A stretch of DNA of 39,935 nt from DATJPR01 sp035506295 (GTDB taxonomy: Bacteria; Bacteroidota; Ignavibacteria; UBA10030; UBA6906), in NCBI GenBank assembly GCA_035506295.1, contig DATJPR010000206.1, positions 1 through 39,935 of the forward strand, in the 5' to 3' direction. Shown one piece after another: positions 22,652 through 31,208 of this stretch (positions within the stretch are counted from its first letter, which is position 1; every line of letters begins with the position of its first letter). The notes beneath the pieces are model-generated. The model ran no database searches, was not told the DNA's origin, and saw only the letters and a program-made list of their open reading frames with translations. A program made the translations under genes and the position numbers.

Positions 22652-23992
22652 TTATCCTGCTTTCCGTTTGGGTTTCGTGTTGAAGTTTCCGGTCCTGCGA
22701 AAAACGGGCTCTACCGGCTTCCCCCTCAGGAATTTCGTGATGTTCCCCGAGGCGACGGCCTTTTTCAGCAGGGGGAGAACCTCCCGATATGCCTGCAGGG
22801 TACGGAAGATGTCTTCGTCGCTGTGCGAGAAGCTCATCGTGTGAAAACCGCTCCAGAGTATTCCTCGCCGGATCAGCTCCTGCTGGACGAGCGATTTCAT
22901 TTCAAGGGGATCCCCGGCGCCGGCATCAAACGTGACGATTGTCCGGCAGTCGAATCCATGACACCGGGTATATTCCATATCGAGCTCAGAGGCGAGAGCG
23001 TTGTATCCATGTTTCACTTTCTTTCCCTGGCGCGAGAGGAATTGCGGGACGTTCTTTGTCTCAATCTCGTGGATGGTCGCCTTCGCAGCGGCAAGGGAAA
23101 GCGCTTCCCCGCCGAACGTCGTAAAAAAGAAGACGTCACGTTCGAGCAACTGCATGTACTCCCGTCTTCCCGTAAGGATCGAGAGGGGCATTCCATTCGC
23201 GACCGCCTTGGAGAAGCACGCGAGATCGGCCGTCACCCTGAAGTATTCCTGCGCTCCGCCGACCGCAAGGCGGAATCCGGTCCACATCTCATCGAAGATC
23301 AACAGTGTTCCGTTTTCTCTGCACATGTTCTTGAGCTTCTGGAGGAAGTTCTCCGCCGGCGCTTCGAAGACGGCGGGCTCGAGGATCACGCAGGCGGTGT
23401 CATCATCCAGAGAATCCATCACCGACTGGAGGTTGTTGTAGTTGAACGTGTAGCTCATATCACGCAGCGGCGCAGGGATGCCGGCGCTTCTGTCGGTGAC
23501 TGCGATGTACCAGTCGTGCCATCCGTGATAGCCGCAGCACAAGACGCCGGAGCGGCCCGTGTACGCGCGCGCGATCCGGACGGCGGCGGAGGTGACATCG
23601 GCGCCGGTTTTGCTGAAACGCACCATTTCCGCGCCCGGAACGACGGAGCGGATCAGTTCGGCCACCTCGACTTCGAGCGGATGCATGAGGGAAAACGTGA
23701 TCCCCGAGGCCAGTTGCTCTTGAATGGCCTGGTCGACGGCGGGATAGCAGTAGCCGAGAGAAATCGGTCCGATCCCCATGTTGTAGTCCAAATACTCATT
23801 CCCGTCCACGTCCCATATGTGGGAGCCCTTCCCGCGCACGACATACTTCGGCGCGACGCCGTCAACATATTGTGTGGGCCCTTTTGCGAGTGTTTGCGTA
23901 TGCGCCGGGATCAACCCATCCGCCCGGTTGTAGATCTCCTCGGAATTCCTCACAACCGGAAAACCTGGGTTCGACGATGCTGACTGTTCCAT
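22652..23992 (-). CDS. Class III aminotransferase, glutamate-1-semialdehyde aminomutase-like
   Basis: 446 residues, PLP-dependent. Visible are the substrate-side VRFSKTGADVTSAAVRIARAY, the YHGWHDWYIA motif, the PLP aspartate in LLIFDEMWTGFR (D234) and the Schiff-base lysine in CFSKAVANGMP (K262). The sequence pattern follows HemL, but the setting is a sugar operon without haem genes, so it more probably transaminates a sugar aldehyde or ketone. GSA-type aminotransferases in polysaccharide loci are known to act on such carbonyls. ATG starts directly after the stop of the transketolase C-terminal subunit, with no gap. Confidence 0.88.
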   Translation of the reverse strand: MEQSASSNPGFPVVRNSEEIYNRADGLIPAHTQTLAKGPTQYVDGVAPKYVVRGKGSHIWDVDGNEYLDYNMGIGPISLGYCYPAVDQAIQEQLASGITFSLMHPLEVEVAELIRSVVPGAEMVRFSKTGADVTSAAVRIARAYTGRSGVLCCGYHGWHDWYIAVTDRSAGIPAPLRDMSYTFNYNNLQSVMDSLDDDTACVILEPAVFEAPAENFLQKLKNMCRENGTLLIFDEMWTGFRLAVGGAQEYFRVTADLACFSKAVANGMPLSILTGRREYMQLLERDVFFFTTFGGEALSLAAAKATIHEIETKNVPQFLSRQGKKVKHGYNALASELDMEYTRCHGFDCRTIVTFDAGAGDPLEMKSLVQQELIRRGILWSGFHTMSFSHSDEDIFRTLQAYREVLPLLKKAVASGNITKFLRGKPVEPVFRRTGNFNTKPKRKAG

Positions 23993-24889
23993 TTAGAGTT
24001 CCTCGAGAATTCGATCGGCAATCTGTGTTCCGGTAAAACCTTCATATTCGAGAACATGGTCGAGCAACAACGGTTTGAACCATCGACTGTTCAGCGCGAT
24101 GGGAATGACCTGCGCGCGCATGTGGTATTTGACGAGGAGTTCGGCGACCACCGTGAAGAGCCCACCGACACGGAAATGATCTTCGAGCGTCACCAGAACG
24201 GACGTCTCCGCCGCAGCGCGAAGGATAGCGTCTTCGTCAATGGGTGCAACGGTGCGAAGATTGATCAGGCGCACCGACCTACCCCGCTCTTCCAGAACGG
24301 CCTTTGCTTTGACCGCTTCGCGCAGCAGAATTCCATACACTAGTATCGTGATGTCTTCTCCGTCAGATAAAGTCTCCGCCCTTCCCGCTGCGAACTCCTC
24401 CTGATGAATGACAACCGGCGGAAGGGTGACATGACGGATGTAGCATGGGGCAGGTGTATCGAGGATCACGGGAAGCCCGCGGGCAAGTTCTTCGCGGTCG
24501 CTCGGGCAGAAGATCATCATGCCCGGGATCAAGCGCATGAGCGCGACATCCTCGATCGCCTGGTGCGTCGGGCCGTTTGCTTCGGAGAGAAATCCGGGCA
24601 CACCGCCTACGAGCTTCACAGGAAGACCGGCGACACCGACGTCCGTCCGGATAAATTCAAATGCGCGCATCGTCAGGAATGTGGCCAGGGCATGGACCAC
24701 AGGAATTCTCCCCCGGAGCGCCAAACCTGCCGCGGCGCCCACCATCGTTTGCTCGGCGATCCCGAAATCCACGAACCGCTCTCCCAGAAGTGAAGGGAGA
24801 TTCCGAATCGCAACGCGATTCTCGGATGTCAGGACCATAAGCCGCTCATCTTCCTGGGCACGTTTGCCTAATATCTCTTCGTACGTCAT
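23993..24889 (-). CDS. Transketolase-like C-terminal subunit
   Basis: 298 residues. It holds the pyrimidine-binding domain with the catalytic glutamate that activates thiamine diphosphate in FVDFGIAEQTMVG (E46), VVHALATFLTMRAFEFI and PTHQAIEDVALMR, then the C-terminal transketolase domain (ILVYGILLREAVKAK, VLVTLEDHFRVGGL). It lacks the TPP pyrophosphate-binding domain, which the next gene supplies. The two proteins should assemble into one active enzyme for two-carbon ketol transfer. The stop of the N-terminal subunit is 3 bases before this start. Confidence 0.92.
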   Translation of the reverse strand: MTYEEILGKRAQEDERLMVLTSENRVAIRNLPSLLGERFVDFGIAEQTMVGAAAGLALRGRIPVVHALATFLTMRAFEFIRTDVGVAGLPVKLVGGVPGFLSEANGPTHQAIEDVALMRLIPGMMIFCPSDREELARGLPVILDTPAPCYIRHVTLPPVVIHQEEFAAGRAETLSDGEDITILVYGILLREAVKAKAVLEERGRSVRLINLRTVAPIDEDAILRAAAETSVLVTLEDHFRVGGLFTVVAELLVKYHMRAQVIPIALNSRWFKPLLLDHVLEYEGFTGTQIADRILEEL

Positions 24890-24892
24890 GGA

Positions 24893-25750
24893 TCAGCGTA
24901 CCATCAACGTTTCGGAAATGAGCTTCGCGGTGTCTTTGCCATGAAGCTCGTTGAGCAGAAGTTGCACCTCCTCCGGCGTGAAATCGACGAACCATCGGTC
25001 GGCGCGATTCTCGATGCTTCGCAGCCCTTTGCCCCGAACCGTATTCGCAATGACGCAATGCGGTCGCCCGTGGTGCCGCGGGAGATCCTTCATCACGGCG
25101 TCCATGGCCTCGAAAGAATGGCCGTCCATGTGGGAGACGCCCCAGCCGAAGCTTTCAAATTTCTCACGCAGGGGTTCGAGCGGGACAAGCTGTTCGGTGC
25201 GCACGTTTGCCTGGAACTGGTTCCGGTCGACGATCGCGACAAGATTGTCCAGTCGCCGAGCGTTGGCAACAAGAACGCCTTCCCAGATTGATCCTTCATT
25301 AAGCTCTCCGTCGCCGAGAACCACATAGATCCGATTTGGACCGGAACTAAGCTTTGCGTCGATCGCAACGCCGATCGCGACAGAAAGCAGATGTCCGAGC
25401 GAGCCGGAATGAAATTCCACGCCGCGGATCGCGGGGTTGGGATGCCAGTACATCGCATCGTTGGCCTTCAAGTGATTCTTCAGTCGCTCCCGGTCGATGA
25501 ATCCCATCTCGGCGAGGGTCGCGTACAGCGCCGGAACATCGTGGCCCTTCGAGAGAAACAGGTAGTCCCGATCGGGATCAGTAATTGTCGCCGGCGTGAT
25601 CCTGAGGATTTCTGCGTAGAGATACACCAGCAAGTCCGCGCAAGAGAGGGAGGCGCCGATGAAGCAACCGCCGTTCGTCGACATGCGAATAATGTGCTCG
25701 CGCACCCTGAGCGCGGTCTGCTCCAGTGCAACAATGCGGTCTCGTGTCAT
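24893..25750 (-). CDS. Transketolase-like N-terminal subunit (TPP-binding)
   Basis: 285 residues matching the first domain of transketolase. TPP/Mg2+ motif: GDGELNEGS (146-154) with the closing NQFQ (177-180). Other conserved parts are FLSKGHDVPALYATLAEMG, HPNPAIRGVEFHSGSLGH and GHSFEAMDAV. It needs the partner encoded by the next gene. The enzyme is probably dedicated to making or rearranging an unusual sugar for this locus and not to the pentose phosphate pathway. ATG overlaps the cytidylyltransferase stop by 4 bases. Confidence 0.92.
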   Translation of the reverse strand: MTRDRIVALEQTALRVREHIIRMSTNGGCFIGASLSCADLLVYLYAEILRITPATITDPDRDYLFLSKGHDVPALYATLAEMGFIDRERLKNHLKANDAMYWHPNPAIRGVEFHSGSLGHLLSVAIGVAIDAKLSSGPNRIYVVLGDGELNEGSIWEGVLVANARRLDNLVAIVDRNQFQANVRTEQLVPLEPLREKFESFGWGVSHMDGHSFEAMDAVMKDLPRHHGRPHCVIANTVRGKGLRSIENRADRWFVDFTPEEVQLLLNELHGKDTAKLISETLMVR

Positions 25751-26550
25751 CGCACTACCTCACGCGTGGGTTCGCTTTCCAGATGCAAGATGGCCGAGGG
25801 GTCGCGATACCAGAACTTCCCTGAGTGAATGGCGTTCAGGGCAGAGATGTCCGGGCGGACCTCGAGGAGGTGAAGGATGTCTTCCATGCTGAATATCGGA
25901 TGCATAGGCGTATAGAGCTCTTCAAAGACTGTTTTGATAAATGCATAGTCCTCGGGATAGTCGATGGTCCACCGGTGCGAGGAAGAAAAGTCTTTTCCTG
26001 TCTCCCACACAACGTTCCTGAGTTGAAAGCGCCCCGGCTGCCGCCAGATGAACGGCGTGGTGTGTTCCCGGTCGAGCGGATCCCGCGCCTCGCGCCACGC
26101 CGTCTCGAGAATAGGAAATGGCATCGCCTCGACGTCATTGCCGTCAGGGTAAGACGGGGGGTGAAGATTGCTGACGAAATCATAGCGTGCCGGTGTTTCG
26201 GTGGCGCAGGCAAGGACCCGATCGATGACGCGGGGATCGATTAGCGGACAGTCAGAGGGGATCTTGACGACAACGTCCCCGCCGTAATCACACGCGGCTC
26301 GATAGTGTCGATCGAGCAAATCGAGCGGATGTCCGCTGTAACAATGAACGCCCAGGTCTGAACACAGATCGCGAATGGGCTGATCCTCTGCTGCGGTTGT
26401 TGTTGCGACGACGAGATTGATCGGGGTTTTCGCAGAGCGCACGCGCTCGATCATTCGCGCCAGGAGCGGCCTTCCGGCGAGTGGCAGAAGGACTTTGCCC
26501 GGCAACCGGCTGGATCCCATTCGCGCCTGCACCACGACGAGAAATTTCAC
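25747..26550 (-). CDS. SpsF-type cytidylyltransferase
   Basis: 267 residues. The nucleotide-binding start FLVVVQARMGSSRLPGKVL, VVKIPSDCPLIDP (metal-binding Asp) and DREHTTPFIW are typical of the SpsF family, related to KdsB and NeuA. These enzymes make CMP-activated 2-keto-3-deoxy sugar acids or other activated sugars. In this operon it is the only activating enzyme and so probably makes the CMP donor from the NeuB/KdsC product. The start is a GTG at 26550: GGAGGGC lies just upstream, the conserved sequence begins there, and GTGA overlaps the preceding stop. The in-frame extension to 26730 is not coding-like. Confidence 0.87.
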   Translation of the reverse strand: MKFLVVVQARMGSSRLPGKVLLPLAGRPLLARMIERVRSAKTPINLVVATTTAAEDQPIRDLCSDLGVHCYSGHPLDLLDRHYRAACDYGGDVVVKIPSDCPLIDPRVIDRVLACATETPARYDFVSNLHPPSYPDGNDVEAMPFPILETAWREARDPLDREHTTPFIWRQPGRFQLRNVVWETGKDFSSSHRWTIDYPEDYAFIKTVFEELYTPMHPIFSMEDILHLLEVRPDISALNAIHSGKFWYRDPSAILHLESEPTREVVR

Positions 26551-27578
26551 GCCGCCCTCCGGTGGAGCAATGATTCGAAGAATCTGCGTCGCACAAGCGG
26601 TTGAGACCTCTGCCCGCCGGCTCCTTCTTCCAACAGGGATCGACAAACTTTGCTGATGTCTTGAGCGGCCGTTCCGCTTTGCACGGGCAGAAGCCGGTGC
26701 AGCCTCTCCATGTCGAACTCCGAATAGCATTCCTTGCCGAGGGCCAATCCGACATACACCGTGGTCGAGTACCGTGTGATGAGGACCTCGCAGTTCGCGA
26801 TCATCTCGTCCGTGTTTCCGTCGGTGAAGACGATCGCGCCAGGCGCATGGCGGGCGATTTCGCGCTCCGCTCTTCCCACCTTTTCATTTGGATGAAGCTT
26901 GAAAATGAGCTGTCGCCCGTTCGCGATGGCGACCGCCATCCGGATGAAGCGGCGCCGATTCTCGTACCTGAAGGTTTCTCTGGAATCTGATGTGCACACA
27001 AGCACATAATGCTTCAAGGGAAATCCATTGTTGAGCAGTCGACGGCAATTGTCAAAATTCGGGATGCCCGTGACAACGATCCTGTCAGGACGAACGCCCT
27101 TGCGAATGAACAGGTCGCGATATCCTTCGCTTGCGACGCAGAACCGCTCGTACTGATGGCTCAGCCCTGTCATCGATGTGCTGGCGAACCATCGGGGCAG
27201 AATCTTCATCGTCCGAACGAGATGGTACAGGAAATCCTCTGGATCGGTCATTCCTTCCTGGACGAGGACGATCTTTTTCTTCCGAATGTTCTTCGGCACG
27301 ATAAGGTCCGAGCACGTTACCACAAGATCATAGTCTCCCCTCTGACCTTCGTAATCGACAGGCAATCCATGGTATTCGAGGTAGGACAGCGTGCGTCCAC
27401 GAAGGGGAGCGCCGAGAATCGTGAAGTCCAGCAAGCCCAGTCGCCGGAAGGCCTCCATCAGGCCGTCGCAATAGTAGGGTGTGAAGAAGCAGCTCGCATC
27501 AGTCATATGCAGAGAGATCTCATGCATTTGTTTTGTTTGATTGATCGAACCGCAGATGAAGAGGATTTTCTTTGGCAT
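26547..27578 (-). CDS. GT-B-fold polysaccharide biosynthesis protein
   Basis: 343 residues. The order of elements resembles UDP-GlcNAc 2-epimerase/CDP-glycerol glycerophosphotransferase-like GT-B folds: an N-terminal Rossmann start (KKILFICGSINQTKQMHEI), VSEGY-like FCVASEGYRDLFIRKGV, VVTGIPNFDN, LIFKLHPNEK, AIVFTDGNTDEMIANCEVLI and TRYSTTVYVGLALGKEC. The LHPNEK and S-T-T-x-Y/E segments mark the donor site of the family. It may be the epimerase/hydrolase that supplies the amino sugar or a glycosyltransferase; I cannot decide. ATG 27578 follows the preceding stop by one base; the frame continues upstream to 27677, but that part is inside the neighbour. Confidence 0.7.
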   Translation of the reverse strand: MPKKILFICGSINQTKQMHEISLHMTDASCFFTPYYCDGLMEAFRRLGLLDFTILGAPLRGRTLSYLEYHGLPVDYEGQRGDYDLVVTCSDLIVPKNIRKKKIVLVQEGMTDPEDFLYHLVRTMKILPRWFASTSMTGLSHQYERFCVASEGYRDLFIRKGVRPDRIVVTGIPNFDNCRRLLNNGFPLKHYVLVCTSDSRETFRYENRRRFIRMAVAIANGRQLIFKLHPNEKVGRAEREIARHAPGAIVFTDGNTDEMIANCEVLITRYSTTVYVGLALGKECYSEFDMERLHRLLPVQSGTAAQDISKVCRSLLEEGAGGQRSQPLVRRRFFESLLHRRAA

Positions 27579-27579
27579 T

Positions 27580-28548
27580 TCAGGTTGTTCGCGCTGAGAT
27601 ACGTCGTTGTGAGGCTCGGAATCCGAACGCCAGGAGGAGTCCATATCCTCCGAGGATCCACAGGAGATCCCTGACACGCTTCAGAAGGAGAAATACGGCC
27701 GCCGATGAAGCCCCGGTAGCCAAACCCAGAGCCGCAAGAAGCCCCACATATCCACCTTCCTGGACGCCGAACCCGCCCGGTATAAAGAACGCTGCAAGTC
27801 GGGCTGCCGCGACGAGAGATTCAAGAAGTCCCGCCTGGACAATGCTTGGTCTGAAACCAAGAATCCGGAGGACGAAATACGTTTCGGCCGCCTCAAGAAT
27901 CCAGACTGCAAGGAACAGCATTGCACTGCGGAACAGGCGACGGGACCCGAACCCCCGAATGGCTCGCATCCGATGGTTGACGGCGATCATTTGTTCGGCG
28001 AGGCGGGTGATCCATCGCCGGGTCCTGACAAATGGAATTCGCCGGACCGCTGTCGCGATACCCACCACCGTTCTTTCACCGCCCGATGCAATCCCGATCG
28101 TAGCAAGAACGATCATCATCCCCAGACCGATTGACGGTGCAAGCCATTCCATGGCGTTTCCGCCGGGGAACCCCCTGGTCATATCGCTGATCAATGATAT
28201 TCCGGCAAGAGAACTCACCGTGAGGAATGCTCCCTGCGCGAAACCCAGAAACAGCCGGCGCGAGAACGCCGCGGTGAAGATTTCCACCTTCGATACGGGA
28301 GATGATCTGTGAACGAGCGCTATTCGTATTCCATCCGCAATCGGTACACCGCCGGGTATCGTCCGCGCGACGGCTTCGGACGCCAGATGAATAGCCATCG
28401 CTTTCGATGCAGACGGGGACTCGTGAAACGATACGAAGAGCGACCGCCACCCGAGCACGTCAAACCAGATCCCCAACGATGAAGTGAGGACCATCACAAG
28501 CAACGCGGATAGAACGTCGATCGATATCGGCAGCGGAACCCCCGTCAT
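27580..28548 (-). CDS. UPF0104/lysylphosphatidylglycerol synthase-type membrane protein
   Basis: 322 residues with seven or eight predicted membrane helices. The family signature is visible: VARTIPGGVPIADGIRIAL early and AAFFIPGGFGVQEGGYVGL late. The family (AglD/MprF flippase part, PF03706) includes lipid flippases and hopanoid- or glycolipid-associated proteins. As first gene of the operon it could flip the lipid-linked product or intermediate. ATG 28548 is chosen; a TTG at 28566 also opens the frame. No clear Shine-Dalgarno site is seen. The 217-base divergent gap to ppx holds CGTAA-TGG-TTACG (28609-28621) as a possible operator. Confidence 0.82.
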   Translation of the reverse strand: MTGVPLPISIDVLSALLVMVLTSSLGIWFDVLGWRSLFVSFHESPSASKAMAIHLASEAVARTIPGGVPIADGIRIALVHRSSPVSKVEIFTAAFSRRLFLGFAQGAFLTVSSLAGISLISDMTRGFPGGNAMEWLAPSIGLGMMIVLATIGIASGGERTVVGIATAVRRIPFVRTRRWITRLAEQMIAVNHRMRAIRGFGSRRLFRSAMLFLAVWILEAAETYFVLRILGFRPSIVQAGLLESLVAAARLAAFFIPGGFGVQEGGYVGLLAALGLATGASSAAVFLLLKRVRDLLWILGGYGLLLAFGFRASQRRISARTT

Positions 28549-28714
28549 GCAAGAAGCGGAACCCAACCCAGCGACCTAATATGCTGTTTTCGTGTTACCT
28601 CACGGTTGCGTAATGGTTACGAAATTGCTAAATCATTGTGATCGCGCTGCGGTGCCAGGTTCTCTTCTCGGGGAGAATTTGACGACGAATTGGTGTTTGC
28701 GCGGGTTCCTTCCG

Positions 28715-28746
28715 TTTGGAACTCGGCGCCGTTTTCTCTACATTTT
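28715..28746 (+). promoter_or_regulatory. Candidate Bacteroidota-type promoter of ppx
   Basis: TTTG (28715-28718), 20 bases, then TACATTTT (28739-28746). The expected transcript start is about 14 bases before ATG 28766, which has no Shine-Dalgarno site, so translation would begin on a very short leader. Confidence 0.45.
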
Positions 28747-28765
28747 CCGCACACCACACCACCCT

Positions 28766-30277
28766 ATGCCAACTCTCGCAGCTATCGATATCGGCTCCAA
28801 TGCGCTGCGTCTTTCCCTCGCCGCCTTTGAGAGCGCAAAGAAATTCACCATCGTCGGCAACTTCCGTGAGGCCGTACGCCTCGGGCAGGATGTGTTTGCG
28901 AAGGGCCAAATCTCCGACGAGACGATCGATCAGGCGCTTCAGGCGCTTGCCAGGTTCAAGGAAGAGATAGACCGACACGGCGTGACTCTCAGTCGGGCTG
29001 TAGCAACCAGCGCTCTGCGCGAGGCGCTGAACAAGGACATGTTCGTCGACCGCGTGAATCAGACCTGCGGGATCGACATCGCCGTCATCGGGGCCGAGGA
29101 GGAGGCGCGCCTGATCCACCTGGCGGTCGCCGAGGTCGTCAATCTGAGGAACCGCACGGCAATTCTCGTGGACATCGGGGGAGGCAGCATCGAAGTCACG
29201 CTTGCAGTCGACGGAAGCATCGTCTCAACGGAAAGTTATCGGCTGGGCGCCGTTCGACTGCTGCAGCTGCTCGAAGGCAAGAAGCGCGGTGAGCGCATGT
29301 TCCATCAGCTCGTCCGTGAATATGTCGACTCGACGGAACAGCGGCTCAAGAGAGAAATCGGCTCGAAACAGGTCCAGCTCTGCATCGGAACGGGGGGAAA
29401 CATCGAGGCGCTGGGTGGGCTCCGGAAAGAACTGCTCGGCAAGGACCGGGACTCGACGCTGGAAAGCCAGGAACTGGACACGATCGTCCGCAAGCTCCAG
29501 AACCTTTCCATCGAAGAGCGGATCAACCAGCTCCGTCTTCGCCCCGATCGCGCCGACGTTATCGTGCCCGCATCCATCATCCTGCAGCGGATTGTCAGTG
29601 TCATCGGCGCGGACGAAGTCGTCATTCCGAAGGTTGGTCTCAAAGACGGCATCCTCATCGATCTGGCATCCGAGCTGTTCGGGGAATCAACCTTCCCGCG
29701 CAGGGAACAGGTCATGGCGTCCGCTCTGCAAATCGGGCGGAAGTACTATTTCGACGAGCAGCACGGCTCGATCGTCGCCGGGTATGCGGTTCAGCTCTTT
29801 GACCAATCCCGCGGTCTACACAACCTTTCCCTCGAGCATCGGCTGTTGCTGGAAGTTGCGTCCTTGCTGCACGACGTCGGCGCCTTCGTTACCATGACCG
29901 GCCATCACAAGCATTCCCAGTATCTGCTGACGGCAACGCCGGTCGTAGGACTCAGCCAATTGCAGATGGCGATCGTCGGAAATGTCGCGCGGTATCACCG
30001 CAAGAGCCAGCCCAAGCTCCAGCATGATGCCTATCGCGTGCTCTCTCCGAAGGACCGCGTTGTCGTTTCGAAGCTCGCAGCTATTCTGCGCCTTGCGGAC
30101 GCCATGGACAACGAGCATGCAGGGAAAGTGAAATCGTTCACTGTCGAATACAAACGGCCCAAGTTTTCCATTGCGCTTCATGGAGACGGGGATCTCCTGC
30201 TGGAGAAATGGGCGCTGAAGAGAAAAGGGGAGATGTTCGAGGAGGTTTTCGGTGTCAAGGTCAGCGTCGCGGAGTAA
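28766..30277 (+). CDS. ppx: Exopolyphosphatase / guanosine pentaphosphate phosphatase (Ppx/GppA)
   Basis: 503 residues, ASKHA fold. AAIDIGSNALRLSL at the N-terminus is the phosphate-1 motif, DIGGGSIEVTL (from residue 136) the phosphate-2 motif, and GTGGNIEAL a later nucleotide/polyphosphate loop. The C-terminal third has an HD-type helical domain (LLHDVG, H369/D370, then HHKHSQYLL), as in long Ppx enzymes. It removes terminal phosphates from polyphosphate or the 5' phosphate of pppGpp. The start ATG 28766 lies three residues before the conserved strand; the frame open to 28592 is unlikely. First gene of a polyphosphate cluster; CHAD, sixA and ppk1 follow. Confidence 0.92.
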   Translation: MPTLAAIDIGSNALRLSLAAFESAKKFTIVGNFREAVRLGQDVFAKGQISDETIDQALQALARFKEEIDRHGVTLSRAVATSALREALNKDMFVDRVNQTCGIDIAVIGAEEEARLIHLAVAEVVNLRNRTAILVDIGGGSIEVTLAVDGSIVSTESYRLGAVRLLQLLEGKKRGERMFHQLVREYVDSTEQRLKREIGSKQVQLCIGTGGNIEALGGLRKELLGKDRDSTLESQELDTIVRKLQNLSIEERINQLRLRPDRADVIVPASIILQRIVSVIGADEVVIPKVGLKDGILIDLASELFGESTFPRREQVMASALQIGRKYYFDEQHGSIVAGYAVQLFDQSRGLHNLSLEHRLLLEVASLLHDVGAFVTMTGHHKHSQYLLTATPVVGLSQLQMAIVGNVARYHRKSQPKLQHDAYRVLSPKDRVVVSKLAAILRLADAMDNEHAGKVKSFTVEYKRPKFSIALHGDGDLLLEKWALKRKGEMFEEVFGVKVSVAE

Positions 30278-31208
30278 CGTCTCCTCACCTGCAGCGCAAC
30301 ACGTGCCGTCGGTCCCGCCGGTCGACCCTCTTCATGGCGTGGACATCGGATCGGTGCTGGCGGAGGCGTTGGACGACCGCTGGCTGGTGTTCTCCGCGGC
30401 CGTGACGCAGAGTCGGCATGCGATTTCGAAAAAGCAGATCCACGATCTCCGGGTTGCAACCCGAAGGCTTCTCGCCAATCTCAACATCGTCGAATCGCTT
30501 CTCTCCGGCAAAACCCTCCCGAAACTCCACAGGCGGCTGAAGCGACATCTTCGTCCGTTCGGTATGCTCAGAGATCTTCAACTGCAACGGAGTACTCTCC
30601 GTGAGCTTGTCGTCTCCTATCCCTCTCTCCGTCCGTATGCGAATGAGCTCGCGCTGCGCGAACAGACGCTGGTGAAGCGGGCGCGACGCGAGCTGCGGGA
30701 CATCGAACTCGAGAGAGCGCAGCAGGAGATCGATCAATTTCGTGAGCAGCTTATCGCGATGCTGTCGGATCCGGCAATGGGAAGGGCGGCCGTCGCCGTG
30801 GCCATGGGCTCGCTTGCCAAGGCGTATCTTCAGGCCTCCGTGCTGAAGAACGCGGCGATGTCGGGACGCACGCCTTCCATTCACCGTTTCCGCATCTCGT
30901 TCAAGCGATTTCGCTACATGGTGGAGGCGCTCCAACCGCTGCTTCCAGGAGTGCCGGTGACAATGTTCCCGGCGATGAATGCATACCAGACACGCATGGG
31001 TGCGATCCAGGACCAGGAAGTTCTGATGGAGTCCCTGTTCGACTGGTCTCAGCGGCACAAAAGGATGGTTGCCGCGGTTCTTGCTCCATGCCGGAATGCG
31101 TTGGAGAAAACACACAAAGAGCTCGTTGCTTCTTTTCTTGCCTCAGCAAACGAATTTGAAGGGTTCTGGCAAGCCCTTCAAAGCAGATCAACCGAAGGGG
31201 GTAGATGA
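30252..31208 (+). CDS. CHAD domain protein
   Basis: 318 residues, all-helical and very basic. CHAD hallmarks are KKQIHDLRVATRRLLANL (conserved His and Arg), LKRHLRPFGMLRDLQLQ and, in the second half, IHRFRISFKRFRYMVEAL followed by MGAIQDQEVLM. CHAD domains bind polyphosphate on a basic surface and occur with polyphosphate enzymes. The start is a GTG at 30252 overlapping ppx by 26 bases; it is supported by AGGAGG 6 bases upstream. The stop overlaps sixA by 4 bases, so the three genes are translationally coupled. Confidence 0.92.
   Translation: MSRSASRSNVSSPAAQHVPSVPPVDPLHGVDIGSVLAEALDDRWLVFSAAVTQSRHAISKKQIHDLRVATRRLLANLNIVESLLSGKTLPKLHRRLKRHLRPFGMLRDLQLQRSTLRELVVSYPSLRPYANELALREQTLVKRARRELRDIELERAQQEIDQFREQLIAMLSDPAMGRAAVAVAMGSLAKAYLQASVLKNAAMSGRTPSIHRFRISFKRFRYMVEALQPLLPGVPVTMFPAMNAYQTRMGAIQDQEVLMESLFDWSQRHKRMVAAVLAPCRNALEKTHKELVASFLASANEFEGFWQALQSRSTEGGR

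Noticed and set aside
22601..23983. 460-codon open frame on the plus strand across the aminotransferase gene
   Set aside because: It is the antisense shadow of a full-length class III aminotransferase with all PLP motifs; long antisense frames are expected in GC-rich DNA and this one shows no family features.
22652..23992. Aminotransferase read as HemL of haem synthesis
   Set aside because: Family motifs fit, but no other haem gene is nearby and the gene is embedded in a sugar-acid operon, so a sugar substrate is more likely.
16232..28548. Operon read as a standard sialic, legionaminic or pseudaminic acid locus
   Set aside because: The dehydratase/aminotransferase/acetyltransferase set (PseB/C/H or LegB/C/H types) is absent, and transketolase plus lipid-type genes are present instead.
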